Below are positions 26,101-39,013 of a stretch of 64,000 nucleotides of DNA, one piece after another. Within the stretch, counting starts at the first letter, position 1, and every line of letters starts with the position of its first letter. The notes below the pieces were generated by a model that was not told the origin of the DNA, did no database searches, and saw only the letters and a list, made by a program, of their open reading frames with translations. Source of the DNA: Tetranychus cinnabarinus (taxonomy: Eukaryota; Arthropoda; Arachnida; Trombidiformes; Tetranychidae); contig WHVY01000001.1 in the NCBI GenBank assembly GCA_022266195.1, positions 14,446,001 through 14,510,000 on the forward strand, written 5' to 3'. Made by a program: the position numbers and the translations under genes.

Positions 26101-29100
26101 GTTTTTTTTGCTAATTTCATCTCAATTCCTGTGGCTGCAAAAAAATCATCCCACGCTCATGGAATCCATTGACTTAAATTAAAGGTTGATAATGTAGCAA
26201 CACGACAAAAACATAATGTTGAAATGGTAACCCTCATTATTGGTCGAGAAGCAGTTGCCGACAGATTTCAAGGTTCATAGTTTCATGATAATATCATTAA
26301 TCTTTGTTGCTAAACAATGATTGGGATTAAATCGCATTTGTTCATTTCTGCAAATGAATTTGAAAAGAACCGTTGAGTGGTTACTCATCTTTCTTTCAGG
26401 TAAATTGACACGAAAAGGTGAGAAAAAGAAACAAGATTATCATCAATATTGGTAGGTCATTCGCGGTGGCCTTAAACTATTGGTATTGATAAGGATAGAC
26501 GATGATAATGATGGTAATGATGAGCAACAAAAAAAGGTAAACTCTGGTTAAGCCTCAAATTACAAGGAATCACAGGGATAAATCCCGCTAGGTCAGGGTA
26601 ATGCTTTGACGAGAAGAAATGATGACGATGAGAAGATAAAAATGCAGAGGCTACAGGCTTACAGGGTGTTGGAAATGGTTTATATTTTTATTTTTATATC
26701 TTTTTTTGTTGTTCGGGGGTAAAATGGGAACCTTGCTGGGTTTGTGTGTAAAAATGGTTAAACCAGAGTGAATGATTGAGATACCAAAGAGTGGAGCATG
26801 AAAGAAATAATAATCATTTGGATTGATAAAAAATGAATGGGATGCATCATGAGGGGCAATTGGATGAGAGAAGGGAAAGAAAATTGCATTCTTTTTCTCA
26901 TTCTTTGCTTGGCTTGTTTCATTACACACTTGATTGAAAAGGAGCAAAATGATTGAGAAGAAATGGGAAAAATATTCAAACTGATGGAAAGAATTATCTG
27001 TAATTTCAATAATATTTAACACCTTAGTTGCCATAGACGATAATCTTACCGTTCCTATTAGTAAGGCACAAAAACACACCTCGATATCAGGCCTCTTTTT
27101 TCATTCAAGCCCTTTCCTTCATCATCTGCTTCATCCTCTTATTTTTTTTGATTTTTTCAGCTGATCTTGGATTTTAACTAATCTATTAACTTCAATTTCT
27201 GAAGATGTTTACCCTGAAGAAACTGATTTCATGTTTTAGGCAAGCTTGAAAGGTAAGAAACAAATTAAAACACAAAACAACTGCTAGAGATAGCAAAAAA
27301 AGAAGAAGCAACTTGATGATGAAAATAGTAAATTGGTACAAAAATTTCACCTGGATTAACTGACCAATGATCACGATTAATGGCCATTCCTTTAGGTCAT
27401 AGATTGTGAAAGGTGACTAGCTAAAAGGTCATCTATGACATTGGCCAAGGGTCACTTGAATAACTGCCTTTTCTGACCATCATTTAAATGGGAATTTGAG
27501 TTTTCTCTGTTGACCAAAATGTAATCAACATTGACTGATATAAAAATAAAGCAAACATGAGTTTAAAATTTACTAAAGGTAACTTTCTTTCGCCTACAGA
27601 GTGGACCAAGTAGGTAGAGTTTATCTCCTCTCTTTACTCTATCTTTCACCATCATCATCATAATCAACATCATCTTCTACTCAAACCCACATTTCTAGAA
27701 GACCTTTTCTCTCCTCTCTTCTGGTATAGTTTACAGTATTGAGGCAAGATGAGAAGGTAAGCTTGAAAGTCACCAAGAAAATTACGATTGCCAATGTTAC
27801 CTGGAAAATGCGGTTTACCCTTAATAGCTTTTAACTGGGCCCTGTTTGGTTCTTTCCCATTTACTTTTCAAACAAAAAAATAAACATTAAAAGTTAAGAA
27901 TTTTTTTTCAACAAAACTTCAAGATTATGGTTATTGGCAGTCGTTACAATTTATACATTTACGATTTATAATTAGCATGAAATTTTCCTTAAGTTTGTGT
28001 TCTAACTTAGAAGAATTTTAGAAGAAAATTTTCAACGATATTCAACTCAACAGTTCAGCATAGAAACTCAGACTTTTGTCAAAAAGTTTCTTAAGTTTGC
28101 TGATTATTTTGATGAAACTTTTAAAGTTTTTTAAACAAGAAACCTTCATATTTCAACGGGATTCAAATTTTTATGATTTACAAACGCGCAGCTCTGAGTA
28201 AAATTTAATTGATTGTTGTCAGTAATCTAGAAATGAAATGTTGATCATATTGTAGCTTACAATCCTCGACCATCATCACAATTTAATTCAAACAATAGAT
28301 CACGTTAAAAGTAAATCTGCAAATATTATAACTTCAACTAAACCATCATTAACCTTTGCCCGGTTCATCTTATCAACCTCCTTAAAGTTGAACGATCTTC
28401 ATTATGCCTGTAATGGTGCCCAGATTAAAGCTACTGAACATCTTCCATCTCAAGTAATTACTTTTAATAATAAAAGCGGACTCCCGATCATGACTGATCT
28501 GTACTTTTTTACTCAGCACAATACATTCATTTAAAAGACTCAAATTATTAATCAACTAACCATCTTCAAAATGATAAAAACCTTATTGAACTCGCTTTAG
28601 ATCGGATCCTAGGAATTTAGAAAAGTGTAAATATTGTTTCTGTTTATCCTTTTAAAAGAGTCTAATGTTAAATTGAATCAAACGAAATTGATAATAGAAA
28701 GAAAAACAAATTCTGAAGATTTATCGTCATCATTGCCCACATTTTATTCCCTTTACTGTAAATATTTTTGTATTCAATTGAGCCTAACTTTTAGTTCGTC
28801 TTAACAAAAAGATTTGATCTATCAACGTGTCAAAGACGTGTCTAGTTCATATTGTCCAGTGTAAACTATAATAGAATCGTTTTTTGAATCAAATTACAGA
28901 ATTACAATTGGAATGAAGAGTACAAATCTAACCATAGTTGTCTTATTATGACAAAAGATTCGTTCAGCTTACAGCAACAGATGGTTACTCTGATAATTAA
29001 ATATGTAATGGCAATAAGTTGCATATGCTTTTTGGGCAACTGTTTTCTGCTCATCTACCAAAATGCAATTTTCAATTTAAAATAATACAAATCTAAAAAT

Positions 29101-32100
29101 ACATTTAATGAAATAATTCATCTCAAAATTAAGGATTTACCCGAATCTGATTAAATCTTTTTGTAATGCACAAAAAGAACAGTAAAAGTTAATGAAAATG
29201 ACAATTAGGTTGACAGCAAAAGAAAGCTGGTTAACAAAAACAATGAATCAGTTGCAGATGTTTAGCAAAGTTAATTGTTGACTTTTTGCAACCAAAATTA
29301 CACCCGCAATAGCTTTTTCTGAATGTTGATATAAAACTAAATTGTTACTGAACTGAAGGTACAACCATCAGTGACTGAGCCAGAAATGTTATAACACTGT
29401 ATAGTCATGACTAGATCACTTGTAACCATGATTTTGGCAAACAGAATTCAACAAAAGTTCTGTTAATTATGATCATTCCTATCTTATTATATCTGTGATT
29501 TGATTTACTTACAATTGCTGATTCGTTTCTGCTCAGATATTTGCTTGTTTTTACTTGAAATGGTGAAATGGAAAGTCAGACAAGTTTATATTAATTGGTA
29601 ATAAAATGTTATCAATTTCAAGTTTTATAGTGTTTCAATGATGAGGATAACTATAATAATGAGGATAATTACTATTATGAGTTGTATCAATATCAAAAGA
29701 CAAAATCTTGAAAAGTGTTTACTTGTTGGTTTAAAATGATGTTGCTTTAAGTTTAAAGTTGATTTTAATTAGCTGTTAGATTTGACTATATTTGTCAAAA
29801 CGGGTTGGTTTGCTGTTGATTTTCAATGATAAATACAAATCAATGGTTTCATCTTGATAGTTGTCAGAGGGACAAAGCAGTTAACTTTTCTCATTTTGAA
29901 CGATATTAAAAGCAATAATTAGCATTTAAATGATTGATAATTAAAAATCAATCAACAGTTCAACAATCTGATTACATTTGAAATGCATCTTTCAATCAGC
30001 TAATCGGGTTGCCCATTAAAAAATAAAAGTCTAATTCATTTGTTAGATGGTTAAAATGAAATGTCGATTTAAAAGGCACATTAAACTTGAGTAAAGTGAA
30101 ATTAAAAAGATGAAACATGTAAATTGGAATCAACACTAAAGTGAAAGTTGCCAAAATAAGGTCCACAAGAGTCCATTTAGGGATAAAAACAATTAGATTT
30201 AAGCATCAATTTCCAACAATTGAAGGCTCAAAAAAGGGAATGATAAGGCAAATTGAAAGTAACTTAAGTGACCAACAATAAATTTAAGTGAAATTGAGAA
30301 AACACTTAATAGCAATTTGAATGAGGTATCAATGAATAAAAGTGATTCTGTTTACTTAAATCATCGGTAAAACTTGACCATTTGGAAAGGCAAGGAAAGA
30401 TCAACAATTAAGGTGAAAAAAATGTGCTATTTGTAGATAATCAACAAGAAAAAAGCGCAGAATGATCATTGAACCTGGGATTGAAAGTTAAATGTGATTC
30501 TAATGTTAACAATTTAGTGTTAAATTAGATTGTATTACCACTTAAGATGAATAGGAAGATGAGGATAAGAAGAGGAAGAAGAGGATGGATCAAGATGATA
30601 GGAAATTTTGAGGCAATTTTTACAGGTTTCAATTTTCGATGATCGATTGAAATGCAAGTGTACAGTATGAATTTAATTTAATTCATCATTGTATTGGGTA
30701 GGACTGATTATCGTTTAATGATTAGACGATTGTTTTAAGAATTTCTTGAAACCACAAAAATAATTTCAAGACTTTCAACCATTCAATATGGGATGGGAGG
30801 TCCACACCCGGCAAAAGTGAGTTTTAATTGTGATTGAGGATGAAAAATTAGTGACAACAGGCTTGTTTCAAGTATGCATACCTTCAATAATCACCTTCTT
30901 ATTACTTTACTTTACGAGGCAATGCGAACTTGAGATCAGGTCATCAGCCTGGGTCATAATTACTAATCCATTTTACCTTTTTTTACGAATATATAATTTT
31001 CTCTCTTCCCTGAAGAAGAAACTTTACAACGGCAACAAAATGTGTTGAATAAAACTCGACGAGTTAAGGCCAATATGACATGTTACCGCCTCGTTTCTCT
31101 TCAAGAAAATTGTAAAAAATGATAATAAAAGGTTCTACTTTGAGTTGTCATTGTTGAAATTTTACTCCTTTAAACCGATAGAGACAACTGGACTGGATTA
31201 TGGTGACCTTATAATGACCTCAATGTATTCCCATTGGCCTTTTGTTTCCTTTTAACGAAAAACCTTTTAGTTTATTTTTTTCTTCTTAACGTAAAACCAA
31301 AAAGAGAGAAAAGGTAAACGATAATTAAAAGGTAATTATAGTTACTTTGTTAAGGTTGATTATCATGAAGACTATTATAATTCGATGTTTCACTTTTGCT
31401 GTTCAGGTTCAAAAGATTTTGTTTTCAACAAAATTGTCAGAAAATTATCTCCATTAAATCGATTGTAGTTGCAGCATTCAATGAAAAACTAATGAGGATG
31501 GTTAAGAAGGGAATTCATGATTGGAATGATGAAAATGTCTACAAAAAAACATTGGATTGTTTTGTGAAACAAATTAATGAAAATGGCAACGAATGAAGAA
31601 GACAGCAATTTGATCAGGTCATTTTGAAACCAATTGAAACGGAAGAGACTAATTGATGTTTAAGTTGAGCGAAGTGACGACAAAAAAACTAGACGAAAGA
31701 GCACAAATTGCAAAGTTAATTGAGATGAAATTGAGTATAAAGATCGCAGTTTCCAATCAGATTTTCAATCATTCACCAAACTTTCAGATCAACAGTTTAA
31801 GTGTAAAGTGAACAAGTGAACAAAATGGTTTATCCAAAGCATCTAACATCACTCATAGTCATTGTCTTATCCTCAGTCGGATCCATTCTGGCTCAATACA
31901 TGCCTTACAACCCAATGTCTGGACCTATGGGAGGACCCATGGGTGGACCGATGGGGGGACAAATGGGTGGTCAAATGTATGGTGGAGGTGGAATGGGATC
32001 ATTCAGTATGCCTGCCATGCCGGGAGGAGGAATGGGTCCTGGTGGAGGAATGCCGGGAATGGTGCCCATGGATGGAGCTCAAAACGATGAAGAAGCTGAA

Positions 32101-35100
32101 GATGATGGTGGTGATGAGGGTTACACTGAGTATGCTGGTGATGGTGAAGATGATTCAATGAATGAATCACTGGCTGAAACCTATGTACGACGAAGACGAT
32201 CAATAGGCGATATAATTAGACCCTTTAGGTATGTTCAACGATATTAAGTATTAATTTTCAATCATTACCATTCCTAGTCTTTCCTCTGATTGTTAATTGT
32301 TTATTGAAATGTTAATGCGCTAGCGCTATTATTTTAGAAAACGTTTAATTTAATTTAAATTACATACCTTTCCTAGTAATAGGAATTAGCCTGAATCATT
32401 AATATGTATCAACAGCTTTATACCTTTAACAAATAAAAGTTATTTATTTATTTATATCATTATCTTGGAGAAACTAAATTTAATATCAATCAATATTAAT
32501 TATATATAAGAGAGAGGAGATCGAATGAACAAAAGATGAACAAAAAAGGTAAACTTGTTTTGCATGTTAGCATTTCGTGATGAGGAGACAAAATGATTAA
32601 AGGTATTTCTTGAATATCTTCATTAAATTGATCATTTTTCATAGCAATTCACGTTTAAAATACTGATAATTAATGTTGCTATTGGAAAGAAGTGAAGGAA
32701 AATGTTGATATCTTTTGTCAAATGGTTATACTTTGAGATAATGTTGAACATTTGGCAACAATTTTGGCTAACATTTTTGATATCATATTCAAAAATCATG
32801 GATACAGTTGAAATGGTTGTTGAGTAAAAAAGATAAAGATGAGTCAAGGTGTCAACGATCGATTTATAGCCCATCGAATGGCCTCAGATAATCGTTATTG
32901 GTTTTTTATCTCTGTCTTCTATCTTTCATTGCTATCGGGCTTTTGATGTTTTTTGCTCATCTTTATAAAATCATCACACAGAGTAGGAGGTAATGGTATT
33001 TGCTTGACAATCTGAAGGCTTTAAAATGACCTGAACAAGGCCATATATCGGCCTGGAATCAGCCAATGAAAATTACTTGCACTATCATGATGAGCCTTTT
33101 TCTTCAGTTTAATAGTTGGGAACATTTGCTCACACATTTAAAGTCACATAAAAAGCACATTATTATGACAAATGAAATAGAAAAGGATGAAAATGGAGAT
33201 TGATTACAAGATTTCAAATTACAAAACTATAACAAAACTGATTACATTCAATGTTTTCTGAAAGAAAAGTTCTTTATCATGGAATGCATTGAATATTTCA
33301 AGAGATAAAAAGTCAAATTGATTCACAAATGATTAGAGATAATTTGAATAGAATAATCTGAATCATCTAAATCTCATGCTTTCTCATTGTCATTCTTAGT
33401 TTATGATCAAGTTTACAATTTCAAATCAATCAAATAAAGACTATCGTAAATGTTATCAAAAGATTGACATTTCATTATAAATCAAATAGATTATTCAAAT
33501 GACAGAAATGAATGAATATAAATACATGATGATGGAGGAAAAAAACAATTGATTGGAATCAGTTTTTCAAACATGAAAGGTTAGCTGATTGAAAGTTAGT
33601 TGATTGGACATTTGTCAATGGTAAGTGTTATAAAATTGAAATTATCGGAAGGTAAATGTTTCAATTGAGAATAGCACAGTAACACGTTCGGGTGTAACTG
33701 GTGATGCCTTTGAAGTATTAAAAATGGCGAAAACTCTGGATAAGATGGGGATGAGGATGATTAGGAAAGGTAGAGAAGCAATTACTGGTCAGCTTTTGTT
33801 GATGTTGTTGTTTGAAAAAAAACAGTTTGCCTTAAGGAAGAAAGTTAATTAGTCTTGGTGAAGAGACAACCTGTGAAGGAATGTTTCTTCATTAATAGAA
33901 ATCAAAGTTGACATTTGATGTTTCATGTTAGAGGTTAGGTAAAAATTTAAATTAAAAAGACTGTCAGAATGGAATGAAATCGTCAATGAAAAAGTAACTC
34001 TGAATTAAACACAGATGACAATTAATGCAAATGGTTTCAACTCAAGTTCAACTCTCTGGACGATTTCCTTGAATAATCAAATTAAGATAAACTTGAAAAT
34101 GAAAAGCTTAAAAATTATAAATGTGATTCTATGAATGTTTAATGTGATCAAATAACTCGTAAATTTGATAATGATAACAATTCTGACATGAATGGAGATA
34201 ACATTTTGATGGTTAAATAGTGAATATAAAGTGCAATTGGAATGAAAAAATCAATGATTTTTATGATTTACTATTGAGAAAGATTGAGAAAAGGTAAGGT
34301 TAAACAAACTGATAATAAAAAAGGTTGAATTAGCCTGAAAAAAGGAGCAATTGGAGTTGGAAAATTAGGAAAAGTCAAACAAAGTTGAAAATTAAATTTA
34401 TGTTGCGAATAAAATCACTTTTATTCTAATTCATTCATGATTATTGTTCACCTCATGCTGATACCGTATCTTCATGGATTCATAATGTCACCACCAATCT
34501 TGCCTGTTCATAACTTACACCAAAATTTATTATTAACATTATTATTTTTGTCATTTGGGTTGAGTTTTGTTGTATTTAAAAACATCTTATAACCATGAGG
34601 CTATAAATTTGCGGTAACTTGAAACCAACAAGTTGAGAAGAGTAAGTTTCATAATGAAAATGGTTTCGATTAAATTTTGATAAAAAAATGAAAGATTTCA
34701 AGAAAAACCTTTTCATCAGCTCATCTTACCTTGAAAAATCAAGATAAGCTCAGGTTTATTCTGAGATGTTCTGAGAAACTCTGTTGGTGATGTTGTTCTA
34801 ATGTCAACAAATAAAGGTAAATTGATTGTCAATGTTTCCTTAAATTATTGAAAAGTTGGAGTAAATTTATGAAAAATACGATGGAAAGAACATGTTTTGG
34901 AACTGATAATCATGATGGTTAAGATCTTTTCAAGATTATAGACTATGATAGGGAAAAATGAAACATATCAACAATCAGGTTGAATTAAGTTTTGCTAAAG
35001 CTTTGGTTAGAAACATTTAATGTAGATGTCAACGTTCAGTTAATTAATTAGTATATCGTTTAATGATGGAGTAAATTAAAAAGAGAAACGAGAAAAAGAT

Positions 35101-36097
35101 TTAAGATTCAACTTTTCAATTGAATCCAACAGTTGAAGGAAGAAAAAAAGGTTTGATCAGAAAATAAATGAAATCCAAATTATTCTGAAGTTACAAACTG
35201 ATGTAACTATTATACTTTGCTTTTAATTTGTTCATTTAGGAAAAGGTTTTACTTGTTTCTGGTGATTAATTATTCAATGAGACAACGAATCAACGGGAAA
35301 ATTGATCACTGATAGCTCAATTAGATTTAGATTCACTTACCTAAATCACGATCACGAGCTGGTGGTAAAGTACGTTTAACATCTCGAACTTTACTGTTTT
35401 CAGGAAATTCAAGATGAATACTAGGAACTGGAAATAATGGTGCATTATCATTTGCATCCAAAACAGTGATGGTAACTTTGATATTGGGTCCAACAAAGGG
35501 AATTGCAATGAAGGTATAATAAGATGTTTGTTCACGATCAAGAACAACAGAATTGCGAATCTCTCCTGAAGCTTGGTCAATACTTAAATCAGTGTCAACT
35601 CCACTCCGTAAATTTGAAAGTGATGATGAAGATGAGGATAGAGGCGATGATTCTGATGTGCCACTTCGAATGGGAACAATTAAAAATGGTGGTTGACATG
35701 GTTGGTAACCGGATGGACTACGAATTACACCGATCAAGGTTCCTGCTGGCGAGTTTTCAGTTATTTCAAATTTTAAATCCAGTTGATTGCTGTTTGAAGA
35801 TAAAAATGTTGATCGAGACCATCTTTTGTTGATAAGTGGAGAGAAGGATGTAAGTGAAGATGAAGAAAATGATGATGATGATGATGAAGGTGAAGGTGAA
35901 GTTAAACTAGAAACTACAAAAGGAATGATCTGAACACTAAAAGCAATATAAATTGTTAATAAACTAGGTAACCAGCAATTATATTGTTTTATCTTCAGTC
36001 GATGTCTATTTAGACTGATCGACTGAATATAATTAACATGACAAGAATCTCTTGTCATGTTTTCTGTTGCTTTCCTTGTTAATCTTGTTGTTAACAT
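11158..36097 (-). CDS. ds: Dachsous protocadherin
   Basis: Five exons: 36097-35341, 23024-22918, 22485-21033, 20529-12774 and 12691-11158 (11607 nt, 3868 aa), all in phase. Dachsous is a giant atypical cadherin that binds Fat on neighbouring cells to set planar polarity and Hippo-pathway growth. Seen here: an internal signal-anchor-like stretch (CWLPSLLTIYIAFSVQIIP) after about 40 polar residues, serine runs, then tandem cadherin repeats. At least 16 clear linkers of the DVNDN type are visible, plus degenerate ones. One TM helix (MFLIIILFFVTCVLLAAIF) lies near residues 3388-3408, followed by a cytoplasmic tail of about 460 residues. The tail has the conserved-looking block YSWNYLSNWSPQYQPLANVY, acidic runs and His-rich runs. 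The exon joins PARDRDLG|IFGTQKY and ATDRG|GLSTTA read straight through conserved cadherin sequence. A uORF (ATG 36117) overlaps the start codon. Confidence 0.95.
24160..24242. repeat. imperfect GAT/GAA simple repeat
   Basis: A run of GAT, TAT and GAA triplets inside ds intron 1. Low-complexity sequence. Confidence 0.7.
31736..31771 (+). promoter_or_regulatory. candidate TATA box and start region of the nested gene
   Basis: TATAAA at 31736-31741 lies about 85-90 bp upstream of the nested ATG. Initiator-like TCA motifs occur about 22-35 bp downstream (around 31757-31771), the usual TATA spacing. Confidence 0.45.
31825..32247 (+). CDS. small secreted Gly/Met-rich protein with tetra-arginine site, nested in ds intron
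   Basis: A single exon of 140 aa, starting at ATG 31825 because the frame upstream has only GTG. The N-terminus is a good signal peptide (hydrophobic LTSLIVIVLSSVGSILA, then Q). Next come a Gly-Pro-Met-Gly repeat (GGPM/GGQM units), a GMG-rich stretch and an acidic Asp/Glu-rich spacer. A polybasic RRRR follows, then a 15-residue C-terminal peptide, SIGDIIRPFRYVQRY. This layout (signal, spacer, polybasic cleavage, short peptide) matches a processed secretory precursor, though a cuticle or silk-like matrix role is equally possible from the Gly/Met repeats. TATA box upstream, AATAAA at 32432-32437. It lies on the strand opposite ds. Family not recognised. Confidence 0.7.
   Translation: MVYPKHLTSLIVIVLSSVGSILAQYMPYNPMSGPMGGPMGGPMGGQMGGQMYGGGGMGSFSMPAMPGGGMGPGGGMPGMVPMDGAQNDEEAEDDGGDEGYTEYAGDGEDDSMNESLAETYVRRRRSIGDIIRPFRYVQRY
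32432..32437 (+). terminator. poly(A) signal of the nested gene
   Basis: AATAAA about 185 nt after the nested gene's stop codon, followed by T-rich sequence. Confidence 0.5.
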
Positions 36098-36117
36098 TCT
36101 GGTTTGTTTGCGCTCAT
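36091..36117 (-). promoter_or_regulatory. upstream ORF overlapping the ds start codon
   Basis: ATG at 36117-36115 opens an 8-codon frame (MSANKPEC) that ends at TAA 36093-36091, just inside the ds coding start (36097) in another frame. If the transcript starts upstream, it could lower ds translation. Confidence 0.4.
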
Positions 36118-39013
36118 TTTAATTTTGTCAAGATATAGACTTCATTGTTGATCATTAAAATTAGGATGACAGCATTTTTGTCATCAAATCAAAATATATT
36201 GATAAAAGCAATTGATTGAAATCAATTGTTTTGAAGGTTGTGTGTATCGGTTAGGAAAAGCAACTCAATGATTAGAATTGAACAGTTGAAATGGTGAACA
36301 TTGGGCACTGTAAATCCAACATATTGATCGGTGTCAAGATAACTTTTGATCATAAGCTTGTGACATGGTTATCCAAAGAGTTGAAGAAGGTAAATAATTA
36401 TAAACATGGCAATAGGCATTTTCACAACAAGATAAACCAAGCACGTGAATTGAGAAGAAACAATTAAATCCGTAAATGGAGCTGAAGCACAATTTACTGA
36501 TGATGAAAAGATGGCTTGTAATCACAAAGGTTAAAATTGGATGGAAGAATGTGTAAAATAGGTTGAAGAAGCCAAGAAAACAGTAACTTTCAAAAATATT
36601 TTGGTTGCTTAACTTGATCAAATGTTAAGGTAAAAAGATGAAATAAAGAAGCTAAAAGAGAAAAATGCTGAAAAAAGGTAACCGAGTCTAGTCAAGTTTA
36701 AAAACATTAACATTGAGACCGTGTTTTCAACTGAACACGGGAGCTACTACGGCTTTCAGGCCAGAAGGACTCTCTCTTTTTTGCTCTCTGCCTCTTCCAT
36801 TCAATGTACAGGTAAACGTTTACCTATGCTCTCTCTGTTTTCTTCTTTTCTTTCTCTCTCTCCCATTCAATAGCCCTAGGGGTCTTGGGGGTAAAAAAGC
36901 AAGGGGCTATTGATATGATGATGGAGAAGAAGAAAAAGAAAAAAGAAGGAAAACAACGAAGAATGAAGAGTCTAAGGTAAGATTGAATTAGAAGAAGAAA
37001 GAGAGAAAAAATAAGGTAAAAATTAAGCCGGTCTAAGAATGAGAAAGAGAAAAAAGAAAAAAATGAAAGAAGATGGAGAAAGAGAGAGGAAACTTGTCGA
37101 ACCAGCTTCTGCTTTTTTCGTTTGGAATGCAATTGCCCAAAGTATTCAGGTAGAGGGTATCTTGTCTTCAGAGATGGAGAGAGTGAGAGATAGAAAGAGA
37201 AAGAGAAGAAAGAAAAAAAGGATAAAAAGAGAGGAAAGAGAGAGAAAGGCCTTCATTTTAAGTCTAAAAATTTAACCTGCAAGTTGTTATTAACAGAAGG
37301 AAGAGTAGCTACAAGTCGTTAGGTCGCTCTATCAAGTTATTTGATAGTTTTTCTTTTGTATAAACATGTTACGCGTAAAGAAAGAAAAATTATATATCCT
37401 CCATCATCATGATTACAATCATCTTCATCGTCATTATCATCATCAGTTAGCGGCATTCAACTTCATCTCCCTTCTCATCTTGATGTAAAAGATGATTTCT
37501 ATTTCATTGCTTTTTTCGCTTTGTTTTGGCCTTTTTTTCCAGCTTCCTTGGCTCATCATTGCTCTTCAAATCTTCATTTTTTAACCATCATTATCAATAC
37601 ACTTTTAGCACTTTCCATTCCCTTTTGCTCCTTCTTTTCACTGCTAAACAACCTAACAAATAAGAAAGAAAGAAAAGAAATATTAGGTAAAGACTCTCAA
37701 AAGAAATAGACTTACGAGATTTTTGTTGGATCTACATTTATACTTGAAAATTTCCAAGGCGTCTGTTTGAATACGGTGATTATGCGAACTGAAAGCGTTG
37801 TCATCCCCATTTTCATGAGCTGCTTAAATTAAGATGGAAATGTCTGATTAAATTTAATGATAGTTCTTATAATATAACTTAGTGTGATCAAATTACTCTT
37901 TTTATGTGTTAAGACAAAACTGACCATTATATTTATTGCACGTTAATGTCATCTGCATTGAGGTTGACCTAATCTACATTGACAGCTTACAAGATGAACA
38001 TCATGTTGATGTGACAAGGTCCCATATCTTTAAAGAAAATAAAGGGTTTCAGAGTGAGAATGATTGAAACATAATATATTATGAAGAGAAAGATGTTTCA
38101 AATGAAACAAAGATGAAAAGGAGGGAAATAAGAAACAGAGAAGCAAAAAAGGCTTACATCATTAAGTTAATTAAAGTTGAGAGAAGATGGAACTAAATGG
38201 ATTTCTTGGCAAATTTCAGCAAGGCTGTGAAATGGTTTCTCAGTAAGGCTAGTAATGGAAAAAAAGAGAAGCATAATAAAATATATAAGTCTAATGAAAA
38301 TAAAATTAACACTTTCAACTTACCTGTTTCTATTTATGTTAAAACTTGTTGCTTCTGCTTTGTATTTTCACTCCAAAGCAACTTCCTTTTAATTAAAATA
38401 AATGTTTTCGAAGAGAAGTCAACACGTAAGATTTTAACTTAAACATGAATTATGCCATGAAGAATTGAAGGTTTCAGAAAGAAAAGGATGAAAAGGTGGA
38501 GAGAAAAAACAATTAATAAAAATTATTAAAATACGATAAAATTTCAAACATTAACAGTTAATTTTTGACTCGATTCAATCCAAACGAGCGCAAAGATAAA
38601 GAAAGGTGTACAAGTGGTGGCATCTAGTGTTGCTTATTGAAACGGATACATAAAACAACTTGAAAATCAATTCAAATCCAAAGTGACATTTAATTGTAAT
38701 TATGAAAATTATCATGAAATATTAACATCTTTAATTGTGATTTTTAGAGTTACAATCAATCGGTCATTTAAAGGCAACAAATTTGTTATCAAACATTTCA
38801 ATCAAATTTATTCATTTCTATATTAATAGTTTTTCAATTGAGTTTTTATGTTAATTTGATGTTGTAAACAAGTCAAAGGGAAAAACAAAATCATCAATCT
38901 TTTGATTATCTCAATCATCAAATCATGTTAACATACATATTTAACTCTACTTACTGTGTGTGTGTCAATTAAATAATTAACAACAACACTGATCATCAAA
39001 GTTAATCAAATGG
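36098..39013. other. ds 5' flank with purine-rich tract, no gene seen
   Basis: About 2.9 kb between the ds start and a small secreted-protein gene. It contains a long GA-rich (CT-rich on the ds strand) tract at about 36935-37255 and ATC-rich sequence near 37400. The open frames here are low-complexity by-products of those tracts. The ds promoter and 5' UTR are expected in this stretch. Confidence 0.5.
36935..37255. repeat. long GA-rich (purine) tract
   Basis: Nearly uninterrupted G/A sequence built of GAAA, GAGA and AAAG units on the plus strand. Low complexity. Confidence 0.8.

Larger units (their letters stand above)
23025..35340 (-). other. dachsous intron 1, 12.3 kb
   Basis: The intron between the first and second coding exons of ds. 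It is far longer than the other introns here (tens to a few hundred nt) and holds an opposite-strand nested gene at 31825-32247. The rest is AT-rich with GAT/AAT-rich simple repeats (about 24160-24242). No other convincing coding sequence is seen. Its size makes it a candidate for developmental enhancers, which is inference. Confidence 0.7.

Noticed and set aside
26651..27079. 142-codon minus-strand frame in ds intron 1
   Set aside because: Overlaps another minus-strand frame in a different phase, low-complexity Phe/Ser/His content, no domain; judged chance in T-rich sequence.
30830..31596. Short plus-strand open frames in ds intron 1 upstream of the nested gene
   Set aside because: No signal, TM, conserved motif or promoter; composition like the surrounding intron.
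36713..37275. Open frames across the GA-rich tract on both strands
   Set aside because: Purine or pyrimidine tracts lack stops on both strands; the peptides are Arg/Lys/Glu or Phe/Ser runs.
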